DNA of 64,000 bases from Occultella aeris (GCF_902703175.1 NZ_CACRYJ010000004.1:62001-126000); one strand, 5' to 3'; shown: positions 9,901 to 19,247, numbered from the stretch's first letter. The notes: generated by a model not told the origin, from the sequence alone. Numbers and translations are program-made.

Positions 9901-10730
9901 CCGACGTCGGCGCCGACGGCAACGGCGTGGTCGAGATGCTCGCCGACTACCAGTTCTACGAGGTCACCGCCGAGCGCGCCGGCCTCGTCGACATCGGCGG
10001 CTACGACCCGCAGCAGGGGCTGCGGTTCGGCGCCAGCTTCTTCCGGCTGCTGCAGTTCGACGTGGACCGTTCCGAGATGATCGTGGACACGTACTCCCCG
10101 TGGCTGGACGACTTCGGCGCCACCGAGTTCGACACCGACGCCCGCTACAACGGGCTCGAGGACAACATGGTGCTGCCGGTCGACCTGTCCAGCCGGGCCA
10201 CCAGCTTCGCGACGGACGGGGTGGCGCTGTTCACCCCGACGTCCGAGGTGATCGGCACCGACACCGTCCCCTCGGGCACAGCGGCCACCGCCACCTGGAC
10301 GGACCTGGAGCCGAACCAGACCTACGCCTGGTTCGTCGTGACCACCAGTGCGGCGGGCGGGGTGACCCTGTCCGACACGCGGGTGTTCACCACCGAGTTC
10401 GAAGCGCCGGGCGAGATCGTCCCGGTGCCTCGGGAGGCACTGGTGCCGGGCAACCGTGGCGCGGTCGACCTGCCGCCCTCGGCGCGGGCCGGCACGAGCC
10501 TCACCGTGACGGTCGGCGCCGAATACGCCGGCACCGAGGTCGGCACGTTCCTGTACTCGACTCCGCTCGGTGACGCGACCGGACTGGGCACCACCGTGGT
10601 GGCCGCCGACGGCACCGTCACGATCACCCTGCCGGCCGACGCCCGGGCCCGGGCCAGGCTCGCGTTGCTCGCCGCTGACGAGGTCATCCTCGGCTGGGAC
10701 GACCTGACGGTGATCCCCACCCGGGGCTGA
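6945..10730 (+). CDS. Large secreted calcineurin-like metallophosphoesterase with N-terminal repeats
   Basis: The 1261-residue protein begins with a signal peptide (hydrophobic ALVTGAALVASGLLAPAALA, cleavage after ALA). Residues about 40-470 hold two homologous cysteine-bearing repeats, each with NSIEAR(F/Y)GNSVVVNG and two paired cysteine motifs (SCG and GDG-x-CGS). Ig-like segments follow to about 730. The phosphoesterase domain (about 745-1090) shows the metal ligands in order: DTQ, GDIIEN, GNHDN (residues 840-844), LLAHDY and GGHEHG. The first motif has DTQ where DxH is usual. The C-terminal part is beta-rich with no LPxTG signal visible, so the enzyme is probably released. GTG 6945 is chosen because GGGGA sits 8 nt upstream; ATG 6957 is an alternative. 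Phosphodiester or phosphomonoester substrates cannot be told apart. Confidence 0.9.
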   Translation: MRSSMRERSGRSGRASAIALVTGAALVASGLLAPAALADTEDGAPILLPEQGSYLHGDAAVAAEPVAAGDSVTALRLDGEDLTADVTTGAATLLFDVGTNSIEARFGNSVVVNGNVIGLTERDYVDERVALPVPNDYLTEGTNTVEFVTGSTPSSCGDNFDDFDISNLDIEFLDGTADGSVNEYAYLMGDGSCGSNTSRLPEVTLTFEFDGMPGATTGLATTLDTTALTDGTHTLEAITVAGVSTSHSVVVNNGDPGAPTIIPEDGALLNGPQTFLAAPTDAADPVAELTLDDVPLPTVPTLGADTSAFVLTVGSNSIEARYGNSVVVNGLPILLGDHVSETVRVDVPNSYLLAGENVIEVVTGTFVTSCGANRDDFVVSDLSLEVSQGTAVGQDIAASYNMGDGDCGSSTTKPREISLTFVVDAETSGLRADVDTATLTDGEHTLTAVTASGATSRRTISTDNTGPALTGSSPADGAEIGSPVPLAVELDDLSGVLGEPTLTLDGAEVAPGTSVGPGLTAGEHVIGVTAEDVLGNVSTHEITFVALGVPSVPADLSPADGAVVTTDTVDLSAVVAEPDGGDVTATFNRAGADGATVAYQGESETVPTTLDIEGAEEVPVDALNLGDGMTLDSPSGAAVVYQRFDIATATDLNGSTISWQGTLDPQRLASLYVWDVPTGAWVLVDSARGVFDAVTALSAPVAAGHLDAGLVHVLVTGTDPFADDIEPGDPAGFADRDDYDFSLAHFTDTQYLSEGAVEQESEQERAVWEQAYTDVTQWIADNADERGIAYAAHTGDIIENYTQNNDDPAYVANARAEYEVSSAAQRILDDAGIPNGVLAGNHDNGTGTDDGPGALFNDYYGPERYEALSGTWAGAAYGAPWREGDNQNHYDLFTAGGLDFVAVYLSYGVTNEEAAWANEILAQYSDRNAILLAHDYLRPSVNPDGRDAGFSSRDGALLYNRVVTVNPNVFLVLGGHEHGVGTNVRTDVGADGNGVVEMLADYQFYEVTAERAGLVDIGGYDPQQGLRFGASFFRLLQFDVDRSEMIVDTYSPWLDDFGATEFDTDARYNGLEDNMVLPVDLSSRATSFATDGVALFTPTSEVIGTDTVPSGTAATATWTDLEPNQTYAWFVVTTSAAGGVTLSDTRVFTTEFEAPGEIVPVPREALVPGNRGAVDLPPSARAGTSLTVTVGAEYAGTEVGTFLYSTPLGDATGLGTTVVAADGTVTITLPADARARARLALLAADEVILGWDDLTVIPTRG

Positions 10731-10765
10731 CGCACCGCCACGCGGCGGACCCTGGCTCCGATCCG

Positions 10766-10804
10766 ACGGCCCCCGAGGCACCTCACGGTGACCTCGGGGG
10801 CCGT
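10766..10804 (+). terminator. Strong GC hairpin after the metallophosphoesterase
   Basis: Arms ACGGCCCCCGAGG (10766-10778) and CCTCGGGGGCCGT (10792-10804) pair perfectly over 13 bp. Four more pairs (CACC/GGTG) extend it inward past one bulged A, around a TCAC loop. It starts 36 bp after the stop codon. No T-run follows, as is common for actinobacterial terminators. Confidence 0.75.
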
Positions 10805-10845
10805 CGCGTCTCACTCTGGTCGCCAACGCGCCGCCGACCGCAACG

Positions 10846-10880
10846 CTCCAACGTTGCATCCCACCGATGAAACGTTGGAG
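10846..10880. repeat. 14-bp inverted repeat with short loop
   Basis: CTCCAACGTTGCAT (10846-10859) pairs with ATGAAACGTTGGAG (10867-10880), 13 of 14 positions, around a 7-nt loop. Each arm contains AACGTT. It lies 42 bp past the preceding terminator-like hairpin and about 500 bp before nrdH. It may be a second terminator, facing the other way, or a protein-binding palindrome. Confidence 0.6.
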
Positions 10881-11020
10881 GGCTGCGTTCGGCCGCGGAG
10901 GCGAGGGAGGTGACGGAGGAGGTGGCGGCAGTTCGCCCCGCGCGCCTCGACGACCAATGTCGGTGGTCGGGTCGAGACTGGTGTCGTGACCAGAAGGTGC
11001 TCCAGGTGCCGGTCCGCGGT

Positions 11021-11209
11021 TGTGGATCCGTGGACGGACGGTGCACGGGCCGGTGGATTCACGGACCGTCGATCAGGCGCCGCTACGGCCCCGGCTGTGG
11101 ACAACTCGGCCGCACCGGCACCGTCGGGCGGTTACCCACAGGTCGGCCCACAGGCGGTACACAGAACAGCCGCGGAAGTCCACAGCGACACGCCGCCAGC
11201 TGTGGAAGA
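11021..11209. promoter_or_regulatory. Cluster of DnaA-box-like sequences upstream of nrdH
   Basis: The 650-bp gap before nrdH holds no convincing gene. It contains TGTGGACAA at 11096-11104, an exact reverse copy of the actinobacterial box TTGTCCACA, and TTACCCACA at 11132-11140 (one mismatch to TTATCCACA). Weaker seven-of-nine sites lie at 11021-11029, 11176-11184 and 11201-11209. DnaA control of RNR genes is established in E. coli and B. subtilis; applying it here is inference. Confidence 0.55.
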
Positions 11210-11232
11210 CACGCCCGCGACACGACGCGCCG

Positions 11233-11280
11233 ACACAATCCCTAGGGGTTCGCGCGGATCGTCACCACTAGGTGTAGTGT
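11233..11280 (+). promoter_or_regulatory. Pair of NrdR boxes
   Basis: ACACAATCCCTAGGGG (11233-11248) and CCACTAGGTGTAGTGT (11265-11280) match the 16-bp NrdR consensus ACACTATATATAGTGT at 10 and 12 positions. Their starts are 32 bp apart, three helical turns, the spacing usual for NrdR box pairs. NrdR is the (d)ATP-responsive repressor of RNR genes. The boxes end 107 bp before nrdH. Confidence 0.75.
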
Positions 11281-11387
11281 CTATGGAACGGGCAGCGGTA
11301 GTTGCCCCGACGAATGACATGAAGGTAGTTACACGGCGGTAGTCCAGGGGGACGCACCACCGACACCACACCGAAGGGATCCCCGCC

Positions 11388-11660
11388 ATGACCATCACCG
11401 TCTTCAGCAAGCCGGCCTGCGTGCAGTGCGACGCGACGTACCGAGCCCTCAAGAAGCAGGGCCTCGAGTACACGGTGGTGGACATCACCGAGGACGCGCA
11501 GGCCCTGGAGTCGGTGAAGGCGCTCGGTTACCAGCAGGCACCCGTGGTGTTCGCCGGTGGCGACCACTGGTCGGGCTTCCGTCCGGACAAGATCAAGGCG
11601 CTCGCAGCCGTGGCCGCGGGAGCGGCCGGCAGTTCCAACGCCGCCGCCGTGCTCGCCTGA
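11388..11660 (+). CDS. nrdH: Glutaredoxin-like NrdH redoxin
   Basis: NrdH is the small thioredoxin-reductase-dependent protein that reduces class Ib ribonucleotide reductase. The 90-residue protein has the active site CVQC at residues 11-14. The NrdH signature WSGFRPDKI lies near residue 60, where glutaredoxins would bind glutathione. The Ala-rich tail extends it slightly past the usual 75-80 residues. It is first in nrdH-nrdI-nrdE-nrdF and follows a probable NrdR-controlled promoter. ATG 11388 has GAAGGGAT about 8 nt upstream. Confidence 0.96.
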   Translation: MTITVFSKPACVQCDATYRALKKQGLEYTVVDITEDAQALESVKALGYQQAPVVFAGGDHWSGFRPDKIKALAAVAAGAAGSSNAAAVLA

Positions 11661-11740
11661 GCACCACCGCACACCGCCGGCGACGGGACCGCTAAGTCCC
11701 GCCGTCGGCCATCAGTCGTAGGCGTCTGACCACCGAGGGC

Positions 11741-12151
11741 GTGATCATCGTGACCGGCATCGTGTACTTCTCCTCCGTCTCGGAGAACACGCGCCGTTTC
11801 GTGGACCGGCTCGAGCTGCCGGCGGAGCGCATCCCGCTCCGGGCGCACGAACCGGCGCTGAAGGTGAAGGCGCCCTACGTGCTCTTCGTGCCGACGTACG
11901 GTGGCGGGAACGGGCGGGGCGCCGTGCCGAAGCAGGTGATCCGGTTCCTCAACGACGAGGAGAACCGGTCGCTGATCCGCGGGGTGGTGGCCGCGGGCAA
12001 CACGAACTTCGGCTCCGCCTACTGCATCGCCGGGGACATCGTGGCGCGCAAGTGCCAGGTGCCCTACCTCTACAACTTCGAACTACTGGGAACCGCTGAG
12101 GACGTGCATCGCGTCCGTGAGGGATTGGGACAGTTTTGGCTGCAACGCTGA
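11741..12151 (+). CDS. nrdI: Flavodoxin-like NrdI, activator of the class Ib RNR metal site
   Basis: NrdI is an FMN protein that makes the oxidant used to assemble the Mn-tyrosyl radical in NrdF. The 136-residue sequence shows the phosphate loop [13 protein letters not shown] near the N-terminus, a glycine-rich [13 protein letters not shown], and [11 protein letters not shown] near the flavin ring. GTG 11741 is used; GTG 11750 is also in frame and would fit the family equally well. Its end overlaps the upstream candidate start of nrdE. Confidence 0.95.
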   Translation: MIIVTGIVYFSSVSENTRRFVDRLELPAERIPLRAHEPALKVKAPYVLFVPTYGGGNGRGAVPKQVIRFLNDEENRSLIRGVVAAGNTNFGSAYCIAGDIVARKCQVPYLYNFELLGTAEDVHRVREGLGQFWLQR

Positions 12152-12156
12152 CGACA

Positions 12157-14292
12157 ATGACAGAGACCACGACGAGTGAGCCGGCGATGGACTACCACGC
12201 GCTGAATGCCATGCTCAACCTCTACGGCCCGGACGGCGAGATCCAGTTCGACAAGGACCGGGAGGCGGCGCGGGAGTACTTCCTGCAGCACGTCAACCAG
12301 AACACGGTCTTCTTCCACAACCTCAAGGAGAAGCTCGAGTACCTGGTCGAGAACGGGTACTACGAGGCCGAGGTCCTGGAGAAGTACTCCTTCGAGTTCC
12401 TGCAGTCGATCTTCGACCACGCCTACGGCAAGAAGTTCCGGTTCCAGACGTTCCTGGGCGCGTTCAAGTACTACACGTCGTACACGCTGAAGACCTTCGA
12501 CGGGAAGCGCTACCTGGAGCGGTTCGAGGACCGCGTGGTGATGGTGGCGCTCACCCTGGCCGACGGCGACGAGACGTTCGCCACCCGGATGGTCGACGAG
12601 ATCGTCTCCGGGCGGTTCCAGCCGGCCACCCCCACGTTCCTCAACTCCGGCAAGAAGCAGCGCGGCGAGGCCGTGTCCTGCTTCCTGCTGCGCATCGAGG
12701 ACAACATGGAGTCGATCGCGCGGGCGATCAACTCCGCGCTGCAGCTGTCCAAGCGTGGCGGCGGCGTGGCCCTGCTGCTGTCCAACATCCGTGAGCACGG
12801 CGCCCCGATCAAGAAGATCGAGAACCAGTCCTCCGGCGTGATCCCGGTCATGAAGCTCCTCGAGGACTCCTTCTCCTACGCCAACCAGCTCGGCGCCCGC
12901 CAGGGTGCGGGCGCCGTGTACCTGCACGCCCACCACCCGGACATCCTGCGCTTCCTGGACACCAAGCGGGAGAACGCGGACGAGAAGATCCGCATCAAGA
13001 CGCTCTCGCTCGGTGTGGTGATCCCGGACATCACGTTCGAGCTGGCCCGCAAGAACGAGGACATGTACCTGTTCTCCCCCTACGACGTGGAGCGCGTGTA
13101 CGGCGTGCCGTTCGCCGAGATCAACGTCTCCGAGAAGTACCACGAGATGGTCGACGACGGCCGGATCAAGAAGAAGAAGATCAAGGCGCGCGACTTCTTC
13201 CAGGTCCTCGCGGAGATCCAGTTCGAGTCGGGCTACCCGTACATCATGTTCGAGGACACGGTGAACAAGGCGAACCCGATCAAGGGCAAGATCACCCACT
13301 CGAACCTGTGCTCGGAGATCCTGCAGGTCTCCACCGCCTCGACGTACAACGAGGACCTCTCCTACGACCACGTGGGCAAGGACATCTCCTGCAACCTGGG
13401 CTCCCTGAACATCGCCGCCACCATGGACTCCCCGAACTTCGGGGCCACCGTGGGCACCGCGATCCGGGCCCTGACGGCCGTGTCCGACCAGACCCACATC
13501 TGGTCGGTGCCCTCGATCGAGCAGGGCAACAACGACTCGCACGCCATCGGCCTCGGCCAGATGAACCTGCACGGCTACCTTGCCCGGGAGCGGATCTTCT
13601 ACGGGTCCACCGAGGGCATCGACTTCACGAACATCTATTTCTACACGGTGCTGTTCCACGCCCTCACCGAGTCGAACAAGCTGAGCATCGAGCGGGGGTC
13701 GAAGTTCAAGGGCTTCGACGACTCGAAGTACGCCAGCGGGGAGTACTTCGACAAGTACCTCACCCAGACCTGGGAGCCGGCCACCGAGCGGGTCCGCACC
13801 CTGTTCGCCGACGCGGGTGTGCATATCCCCACCCAGGAGGACTGGGCGGCGTTGAAGGCGTCCGTGCAGGAGCACGGTATCTACAACCAGAACCTGCAGG
13901 CCGTGCCGCCCACCGGTTCGATCTCCTACATCAACAACTCGACCTCCTCGATCCACCCGGTGGCCTCGAAGATCGAGATCCGCAAGGAGGGCAAGATCGG
14001 GCGCGTCTACTACCCGGCGCCCTACCTGAGCAACGATAACGTCGAGTACTTCGAGGACGCCTATGAGATCGGCTACGAGAAGATCATCGACACCTATGCC
14101 GCGGCCACCCAGCACGTGGACCAGGGCCTGTCGCTGACGCTGTTCTTCAAGGACACCGTCACCACCCGGGACCTGAACAAGGCGCAGATCTACGCCTGGC
14201 GCAAGGGCATCAAGACGCTCTACTACATCCGACTGCGCCAGCTGGCCCTGACCGGCACCGAGGTCGAGGGCTGCGTGTCCTGCATGCTGTGA
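12157..14292 (+). CDS. nrdE: Class Ib ribonucleoside-diphosphate reductase, alpha subunit
   Basis: NrdE reduces ribonucleoside diphosphates to deoxyribonucleotides. The 711-residue protein (718 if TTG 12136 is used) is full length for NrdE. Visible landmarks are the first active-site cysteine in EAVSCFLL, the NLCSEI block holding the radical cysteine, the [17 protein letters not shown] loop, and the C-terminal redox pair CVSC-ML that shuttles electrons from NrdH. There is no N-terminal ATP cone long enough for dATP overall inhibition, as expected for class Ib. ATG 12157 is preferred, 5 nt after the nrdI stop; TTG 12136 would overlap nrdI by 16 nt. Confidence 0.97.
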   Translation: MTETTTSEPAMDYHALNAMLNLYGPDGEIQFDKDREAAREYFLQHVNQNTVFFHNLKEKLEYLVENGYYEAEVLEKYSFEFLQSIFDHAYGKKFRFQTFLGAFKYYTSYTLKTFDGKRYLERFEDRVVMVALTLADGDETFATRMVDEIVSGRFQPATPTFLNSGKKQRGEAVSCFLLRIEDNMESIARAINSALQLSKRGGGVALLLSNIREHGAPIKKIENQSSGVIPVMKLLEDSFSYANQLGARQGAGAVYLHAHHPDILRFLDTKRENADEKIRIKTLSLGVVIPDITFELARKNEDMYLFSPYDVERVYGVPFAEINVSEKYHEMVDDGRIKKKKIKARDFFQVLAEIQFESGYPYIMFEDTVNKANPIKGKITHSNLCSEILQVSTASTYNEDLSYDHVGKDISCNLGSLNIAATMDSPNFGATVGTAIRALTAVSDQTHIWSVPSIEQGNNDSHAIGLGQMNLHGYLARERIFYGSTEGIDFTNIYFYTVLFHALTESNKLSIERGSKFKGFDDSKYASGEYFDKYLTQTWEPATERVRTLFADAGVHIPTQEDWAALKASVQEHGIYNQNLQAVPPTGSISYINNSTSSIHPVASKIEIRKEGKIGRVYYPAPYLSNDNVEYFEDAYEIGYEKIIDTYAAATQHVDQGLSLTLFFKDTVTTRDLNKAQIYAWRKGIKTLYYIRLRQLALTGTEVEGCVSCML

Positions 14293-14312
14293 ACCTCCGG
14301 CCGGTCTCCTGA

Positions 14313-15392
<1,080 letters not shown>

Positions 15393-15395
15393 GCC

Positions 15396-15470
15396 GAGGG
15401 CTCCACTGACGCGCGGAGCGGGTCCGGGCACACGCGACCCGCATCCGACGTCAGCGGAACCGGCGCCCTC
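15396..15470 (+). terminator. Nested stem-loop after nrdF
   Basis: Three nested perfect pairings follow the nrdF stop: GAGGGC 15396-15401 with GCCCTC 15465-15470, CTGACG 15406-15411 with CGTCAG 15449-15454, and GCGGGTC 15418-15424 with GACCCGC 15436-15442. Together they form a branched-free structure fit for factor-dependent or T-less termination at the end of the nrd operon. Confidence 0.5.
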
Positions 15471-15589
15471 GAGCGGTCCAGCCTAGCGGGCCGCGTGCTG
15501 GCTCCTGGGCTTGCCGCCGGGTCGGCGCTCGCTGAGATCCTGCGTTCAAGGGCGTTGCGCAGCGGTGAGAACTTCGATGTCATAGGGCC

Positions 15590-16291
15590 GTGAACGCAGA
15601 CGAGGCCGGGCCGCCGGGAGAGCTGATCGGCCGCGGCCGCACGGCTGACGTGTTCGCGCTCGGGGACGATTCGGTGCTGCGCCGGTACCGGGACGGACAG
15701 AACGCGGAGCCCGAAGGGAAACTAATCGGCCACCTCACCCGCCAGAGCTTCCCGGTCCCACTGGTCCACTCGGCCCACGGCGGCGACCTGGTGATGGAGC
15801 GGCTGTACGGGCCGACCATGCTCGGTGCCCTCATCGCAGGTGAGATGGACATCGAGACCGCCATGACCGTGCTGGCCGAGCTGCACCGCGCACTACGGCA
15901 GGTTGGCCCGCCCCCGGATGCCCTGGTGCCAACCGGTCACGGGCTCATCCACCTGGACCTGCACCCGGACAACGTCATCATGGAGCCCGGCCGCGGCCCG
16001 GTCCTCATCGACTGGAACAACGCCGAGATCGGACCGGGTGACCTGGACGTCGCGATGACGGCGCTGATCATGGCCGAGGTGGCCGTCAACCCCGACGGAG
16101 CGGAGCTCGTGGGCGCGTTGCACGACCAGCTGCGCCACGCCGTCGGGGTGTTCCTGGCCGCCGCCGGCGGCGCCCCGGTCGCCCAGCTGGGCGAAGCGGT
16201 TCGGCGACGGGTCGCGAACGTGACCCTCTCCGAGGACGAGCGGCGCGCGTCCGTCCGCGCCGGCGACCTGGTCGTCGAACTCGCGCGATAG
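15590..16291 (+). CDS. Aminoglycoside phosphotransferase-family small kinase
   Basis: The 233-residue protein has the kinase-like phosphotransferase core. The catalytic loop is HLDLHPDNV (His121, Asp123) and the metal-binding aspartate is Asp141 in LIDWNN. The N-terminal lobe shows a GRGRTADVF nucleotide loop. The size is near the lower limit for the family. Relatives phosphorylate aminoglycosides, choline, fructosamines or unknown metabolites, and the substrate here is unknown. The start is GTG 15590. No operon partner is evident. Confidence 0.85.
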   Translation: MNADEAGPPGELIGRGRTADVFALGDDSVLRRYRDGQNAEPEGKLIGHLTRQSFPVPLVHSAHGGDLVMERLYGPTMLGALIAGEMDIETAMTVLAELHRALRQVGPPPDALVPTGHGLIHLDLHPDNVIMEPGRGPVLIDWNNAEIGPGDLDVAMTALIMAEVAVNPDGAELVGALHDQLRHAVGVFLAAAGGAPVAQLGEAVRRRVANVTLSEDERRASVRAGDLVVELAR

Positions 16292-16449
16292 CCCGGCCCC
16301 GCGGTCACCCAGAATCTCGGCGCTCATCGCATTGCGCAGGGCTCGCACCTCACATCTCGGCGCCGGTCCACGTCTACACGGTGACGAGCCATGAGCTCAC
16401 CTCGCGCGCCGGACCCGGCGCCCGAGGAATCTTCGTGAAGGGACCGAGT

Positions 16450-17184
16450 ATGACTACCGCACTTGTCACCGGAGCCACCCGTGGACTCGGCCTGGCCACC
16501 TCCCGGGCGCTGGCACGGACCGGCGCCCGCGTGCTGATCGCCGGCCGGGCACGAACCGTCACGGAGCAGGTGGTCGACGGGCTGCGCCAGGAAGGACTCG
16601 ATGCGCACGCGGTTCAACTCGACGTCACCTCTCCGGACAGCATCCAAGCCGCCGTGAAGCAGGTCGAACGGCGGCACGGGCACATCGACGTGCTGGTGAA
16701 CAACGCCGGCATCCTGCCCGAGGCGACGGACGCCACCGAGCATCAGTTCGGGGATCCGTACCTGTTCCGTACCACCTTCGAGACCAATCTCTTCGGAGCG
16801 GTCGCGGTCACCGAGGCGTTCCTGCCACTGCTGCGCCGGAGCACTGCCGGTCGGATCGTCAACGTCTCCAGCACTATGGGTTCGCTGCACGATCAGGAGA
16901 ACCCTGACTCGGCGTACTACCAGACAGTCGTGCCCGCCTATCAGAGTTCCAAGGCGGCCCTGAACAGCGTCACGATCAGCCTTGCCAAGACGCTGGCGGA
17001 CACCCACATCAAGGTCACCTCCGTCTGCCCCGGCTTCGTCCAGACCGATCTGACACCGTTCAGCAGGGAGGTGGCTCCCACCACCGCCGAGCAGGCCGCG
17101 AGGGTGGTCGTCACGGCGGCGACGCTGCCCGCCGATGCGAAGTCGGGAACCTTCATCGACAGTGACGGACTCGTCGCCTGGTGA
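16450..17184 (+). CDS. Classical short-chain dehydrogenase/reductase
   Basis: This 244-residue NAD(P)-dependent oxidoreductase shows the classical SDR motifs: TGATRGLG (residues 7-14), NNAG in the fourth strand, and the catalytic tyrosine and lysine at Tyr164 and Lys168 in YQSSK. The GGDPY-type insertion and LTPFSR region suggest a carbonyl-reductase-like member. ATG 16450 is chosen over the open-frame start at 16381 because AAGGGA lies about 7 nt upstream and the Rossmann strand begins directly after it. The substrate is not predictable. Confidence 0.9.
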   Translation: MTTALVTGATRGLGLATSRALARTGARVLIAGRARTVTEQVVDGLRQEGLDAHAVQLDVTSPDSIQAAVKQVERRHGHIDVLVNNAGILPEATDATEHQFGDPYLFRTTFETNLFGAVAVTEAFLPLLRRSTAGRIVNVSSTMGSLHDQENPDSAYYQTVVPAYQSSKAALNSVTISLAKTLADTHIKVTSVCPGFVQTDLTPFSREVAPTTAEQAARVVVTAATLPADAKSGTFIDSDGLVAW

Positions 17185-17199
17185 GGACTCGCCCGGCGC

Positions 17200-17733
17200 T
17201 CAGCCCACGATCCCGCGGCTGATCGCGTCGCGCAGGACGTCGGCGTGCCGCTCGTCGTGCGTCTCCAGTTCGGCGACGGCCGCGTCCGGATCGAGTTCCT
17301 CGACGGCGACGATCTGCTCGCCGTCCGGCGGGTTGGTGGGTGGTCCCGTCACCTCGACCTGCCCGACGGCGTAGGCCCAGTAGGCGTGCGGGTGCGGCTG
17401 GTGCGGCCGGTAGGGGTGGGGCAGGCGGCTGGTCGCCGCGTGGGCGGCGAAGACGACGGGCTCGCTGCGGAACTCCGCGCCGGCCTCCTCGAGCAGTTCC
17501 CGCCCCGCCAGTTCGCGCACGGACTCGCCCTGCTCGCGGGTACCGCCGGGCAGGAACCGCCAGCCTTCGATGCTGTGACAGACCAGCACGCGTCCGGCCG
17601 GGGTGATCGCGACCAGGTGCAGCCGGGTGATGAGCTCCTCGGCCGGTGCAGTCCGCTGGTAGCGGATGTCCGCGCCCGCGTAGGGCACGAAGCGAGGGGA
17701 GGCGAGCCGTGCCTGCCAGTCGGGGGTGCTCAC
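17200..17733 (-). CDS. NUDIX hydrolase
   Basis: The 177-residue protein contains a complete Nudix box from Gly64 to Ala86 (G-x5-E-x7-RELLEEAG), which binds Mg2+ and cleaves nucleoside diphosphate derivatives. The histidine- and proline-rich stretch after it (HPYRPHQPHPHAYW) resembles the group acting on dNTPs or nucleotide sugars, but the substrate cannot be set. GTG 17733 follows a GATACT box by 7 nt with no ribosome site, so the transcript may be leaderless. The gene converges on the SDR gene, 15 bp apart. Confidence 0.92.
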   Translation of the reverse strand: MSTPDWQARLASPRFVPYAGADIRYQRTAPAEELITRLHLVAITPAGRVLVCHSIEGWRFLPGGTREQGESVRELAGRELLEEAGAEFRSEPVVFAAHAATSRLPHPYRPHQPHPHAYWAYAVGQVEVTGPPTNPPDGEQIVAVEELDPDAAVAELETHDERHADVLRDAISRGIVG

Positions 17734-17740
17734 GGCGACG

Positions 17741-17746
17741 AGTATC
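17741..17746 (-). promoter_or_regulatory. Probable -10 (GATACT) of the NUDIX gene
   Basis: On the minus strand GATACT is followed by 7 nt and GTG 17733. It matches TATAAT at four positions and fits a leaderless start. Confidence 0.4.
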
Positions 17747-17770
17747 GCAGGGCTTCCCGCGGCCGGAGCT

Positions 17771-19240
17771 CTATGCCCCGCCCAGTCCCAGCGTCTGCGC
17801 GGTGGCGCGGCGGATCTCCAGCGCCCACTCCTCGTCGGTGTTCATCGACCGTCCGAGGGAGGGCACCAGTTCGCGCAGTGGCTGCGTCCAGCCCTGATAC
17901 CGGTCGGGGAACGCCTCCTGCAGCAGCCGGATCATGACCGGGACCGCCGTCGATGCGCCGGGTGAGGCGCCGAGCAGTCCGGCGAGGTTGTTCCCGGGGG
18001 AGATCACAAGCTCGGTGCCGAACTGCAGGGCGCCGTGTCCGCGCTCGTTCCTGCCGATCACCTGGACGCGCTTGCCGGCGTCGATCATCTCCCAGTCGGC
18101 GTCGACGGCGGCGGGCATCATCTTGCGCAGCGCGCGCATCTGCTTGTCACGCGGGGCGGTGATCTCGCGGATCAGGTACTTCAGCAGGTCGAAGTTGTCC
18201 TTGGCCACGGTCAGCATCGGGGCAATGTTTCCGGGGCGAATGGTGCGGAACAGGTCCAGTCGGGAGCCGGCCTTCAGGAATCGCGGGTCGAAGCCGGCGA
18301 ACGGGCCGAACAGCAGCGAGTCCTCGCCGTCGACCGTGCGGTGGTCGAGGTGCGGAGCGCCGAGGCCGGGCACGCCCTTCTCGGCAAGACCGTAGGCCTT
18401 GACGGGGTGTGCGTCGACGACCTCGGACGTGCGGGTGCGCAAGAACTTCCCACTGACCGGGAAGCCGCCGAAGCCGTTGGCCTCGGGGACTCCCGATCGC
18501 TGCAGGAGCCGGAGCGAGCCACCGCCCGCGCCGACGAAGACGAACCGGGCCGGGGTCGTGGCGACGCCGGTCGGGGTGCGGTGCTCGATCATCCACCCCT
18601 CGCCGTCGCGGCGCAGGTCGGTGACCCGTTGGTGCAGGTGCAGGCGCGCGCCACGCTCGACCAGCGTGTCGGTCAGCGCACGGGTCAGAGCACCGTAGTC
18701 GACGTCCGTGCCTGAGGCCTCGTAGGTGGCAGCGATCGGCTCACCCGGTGTCCGGCGCTCCACGAGCGCCCTTGACCACTCGCCGATCTGAGCCGGGTCG
18801 TCGCTGTAATGGAGGTTCGCGAACAGCGGCTGCGACCGTAGCGCGGCATACCAGGTCCGTAGGAGGGAGACCTGTTCCGCGCCGGTCACGAACGCGACAT
18901 GCGGGGTCGGGTTCACGAATGCCGACGGTGTCGGGAGATCGCCGCAGGTGACCAGCGCGGACCAGAACTGGCGGGTGACGTGGAACTGCTCGTTGATCGC
19001 GATGGACTTCGACACGTCGAGGCCACCACCCGGCAACGGGGTCGCGTAGTCGAGCTCGCAGAAGCCTGCGTGGCCGGTGCCGGCGTTGTGCCATGCGTTC
19101 GAACTCTCCAGCGCTGCCCCGTCGAGGGACTCGAAGATCTCGATCGACCAGTCCGGCTCGAGGTGCTGGATCAGCGTGCCGAGAGTCGCGCTCATGATGC
19201 CGGCGCCGATCAGTGCGACGTCCGTGGTGCCTGAACCCAT
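17771..19240 (-). CDS. mqo: Malate:quinone oxidoreductase
   Basis: Mqo is a membrane-associated flavoenzyme that oxidises malate to oxaloacetate and passes electrons to (mena)quinone, a TCA-cycle step common in actinobacteria. The 489-residue protein has the FAD-binding start VALIGAGIMSATLG and the family block AWHNAGTGHAGFCELDY. The C-terminal block SPGASTAVPVMIRLL contacts the flavin. The length is as usual. ATG 19240 follows TAGGCT by 7 nt and lacks a ribosome site, so the transcript is probably leaderless. Confidence 0.97.
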   Translation of the reverse strand: MGSGTTDVALIGAGIMSATLGTLIQHLEPDWSIEIFESLDGAALESSNAWHNAGTGHAGFCELDYATPLPGGGLDVSKSIAINEQFHVTRQFWSALVTCGDLPTPSAFVNPTPHVAFVTGAEQVSLLRTWYAALRSQPLFANLHYSDDPAQIGEWSRALVERRTPGEPIAATYEASGTDVDYGALTRALTDTLVERGARLHLHQRVTDLRRDGEGWMIEHRTPTGVATTPARFVFVGAGGGSLRLLQRSGVPEANGFGGFPVSGKFLRTRTSEVVDAHPVKAYGLAEKGVPGLGAPHLDHRTVDGEDSLLFGPFAGFDPRFLKAGSRLDLFRTIRPGNIAPMLTVAKDNFDLLKYLIREITAPRDKQMRALRKMMPAAVDADWEMIDAGKRVQVIGRNERGHGALQFGTELVISPGNNLAGLLGASPGASTAVPVMIRLLQEAFPDRYQGWTQPLRELVPSLGRSMNTDEEWALEIRRATAQTLGLGGA

Positions 19241-19247
19241 GGACCGC

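Noticed and set aside
11281-11387. AdoCbl riboswitch in the nrdH leader
   Set aside because: No B12-box-like sequence or matching stems are visible; only a 5-bp GGGCA/TGCCC pairing is present.
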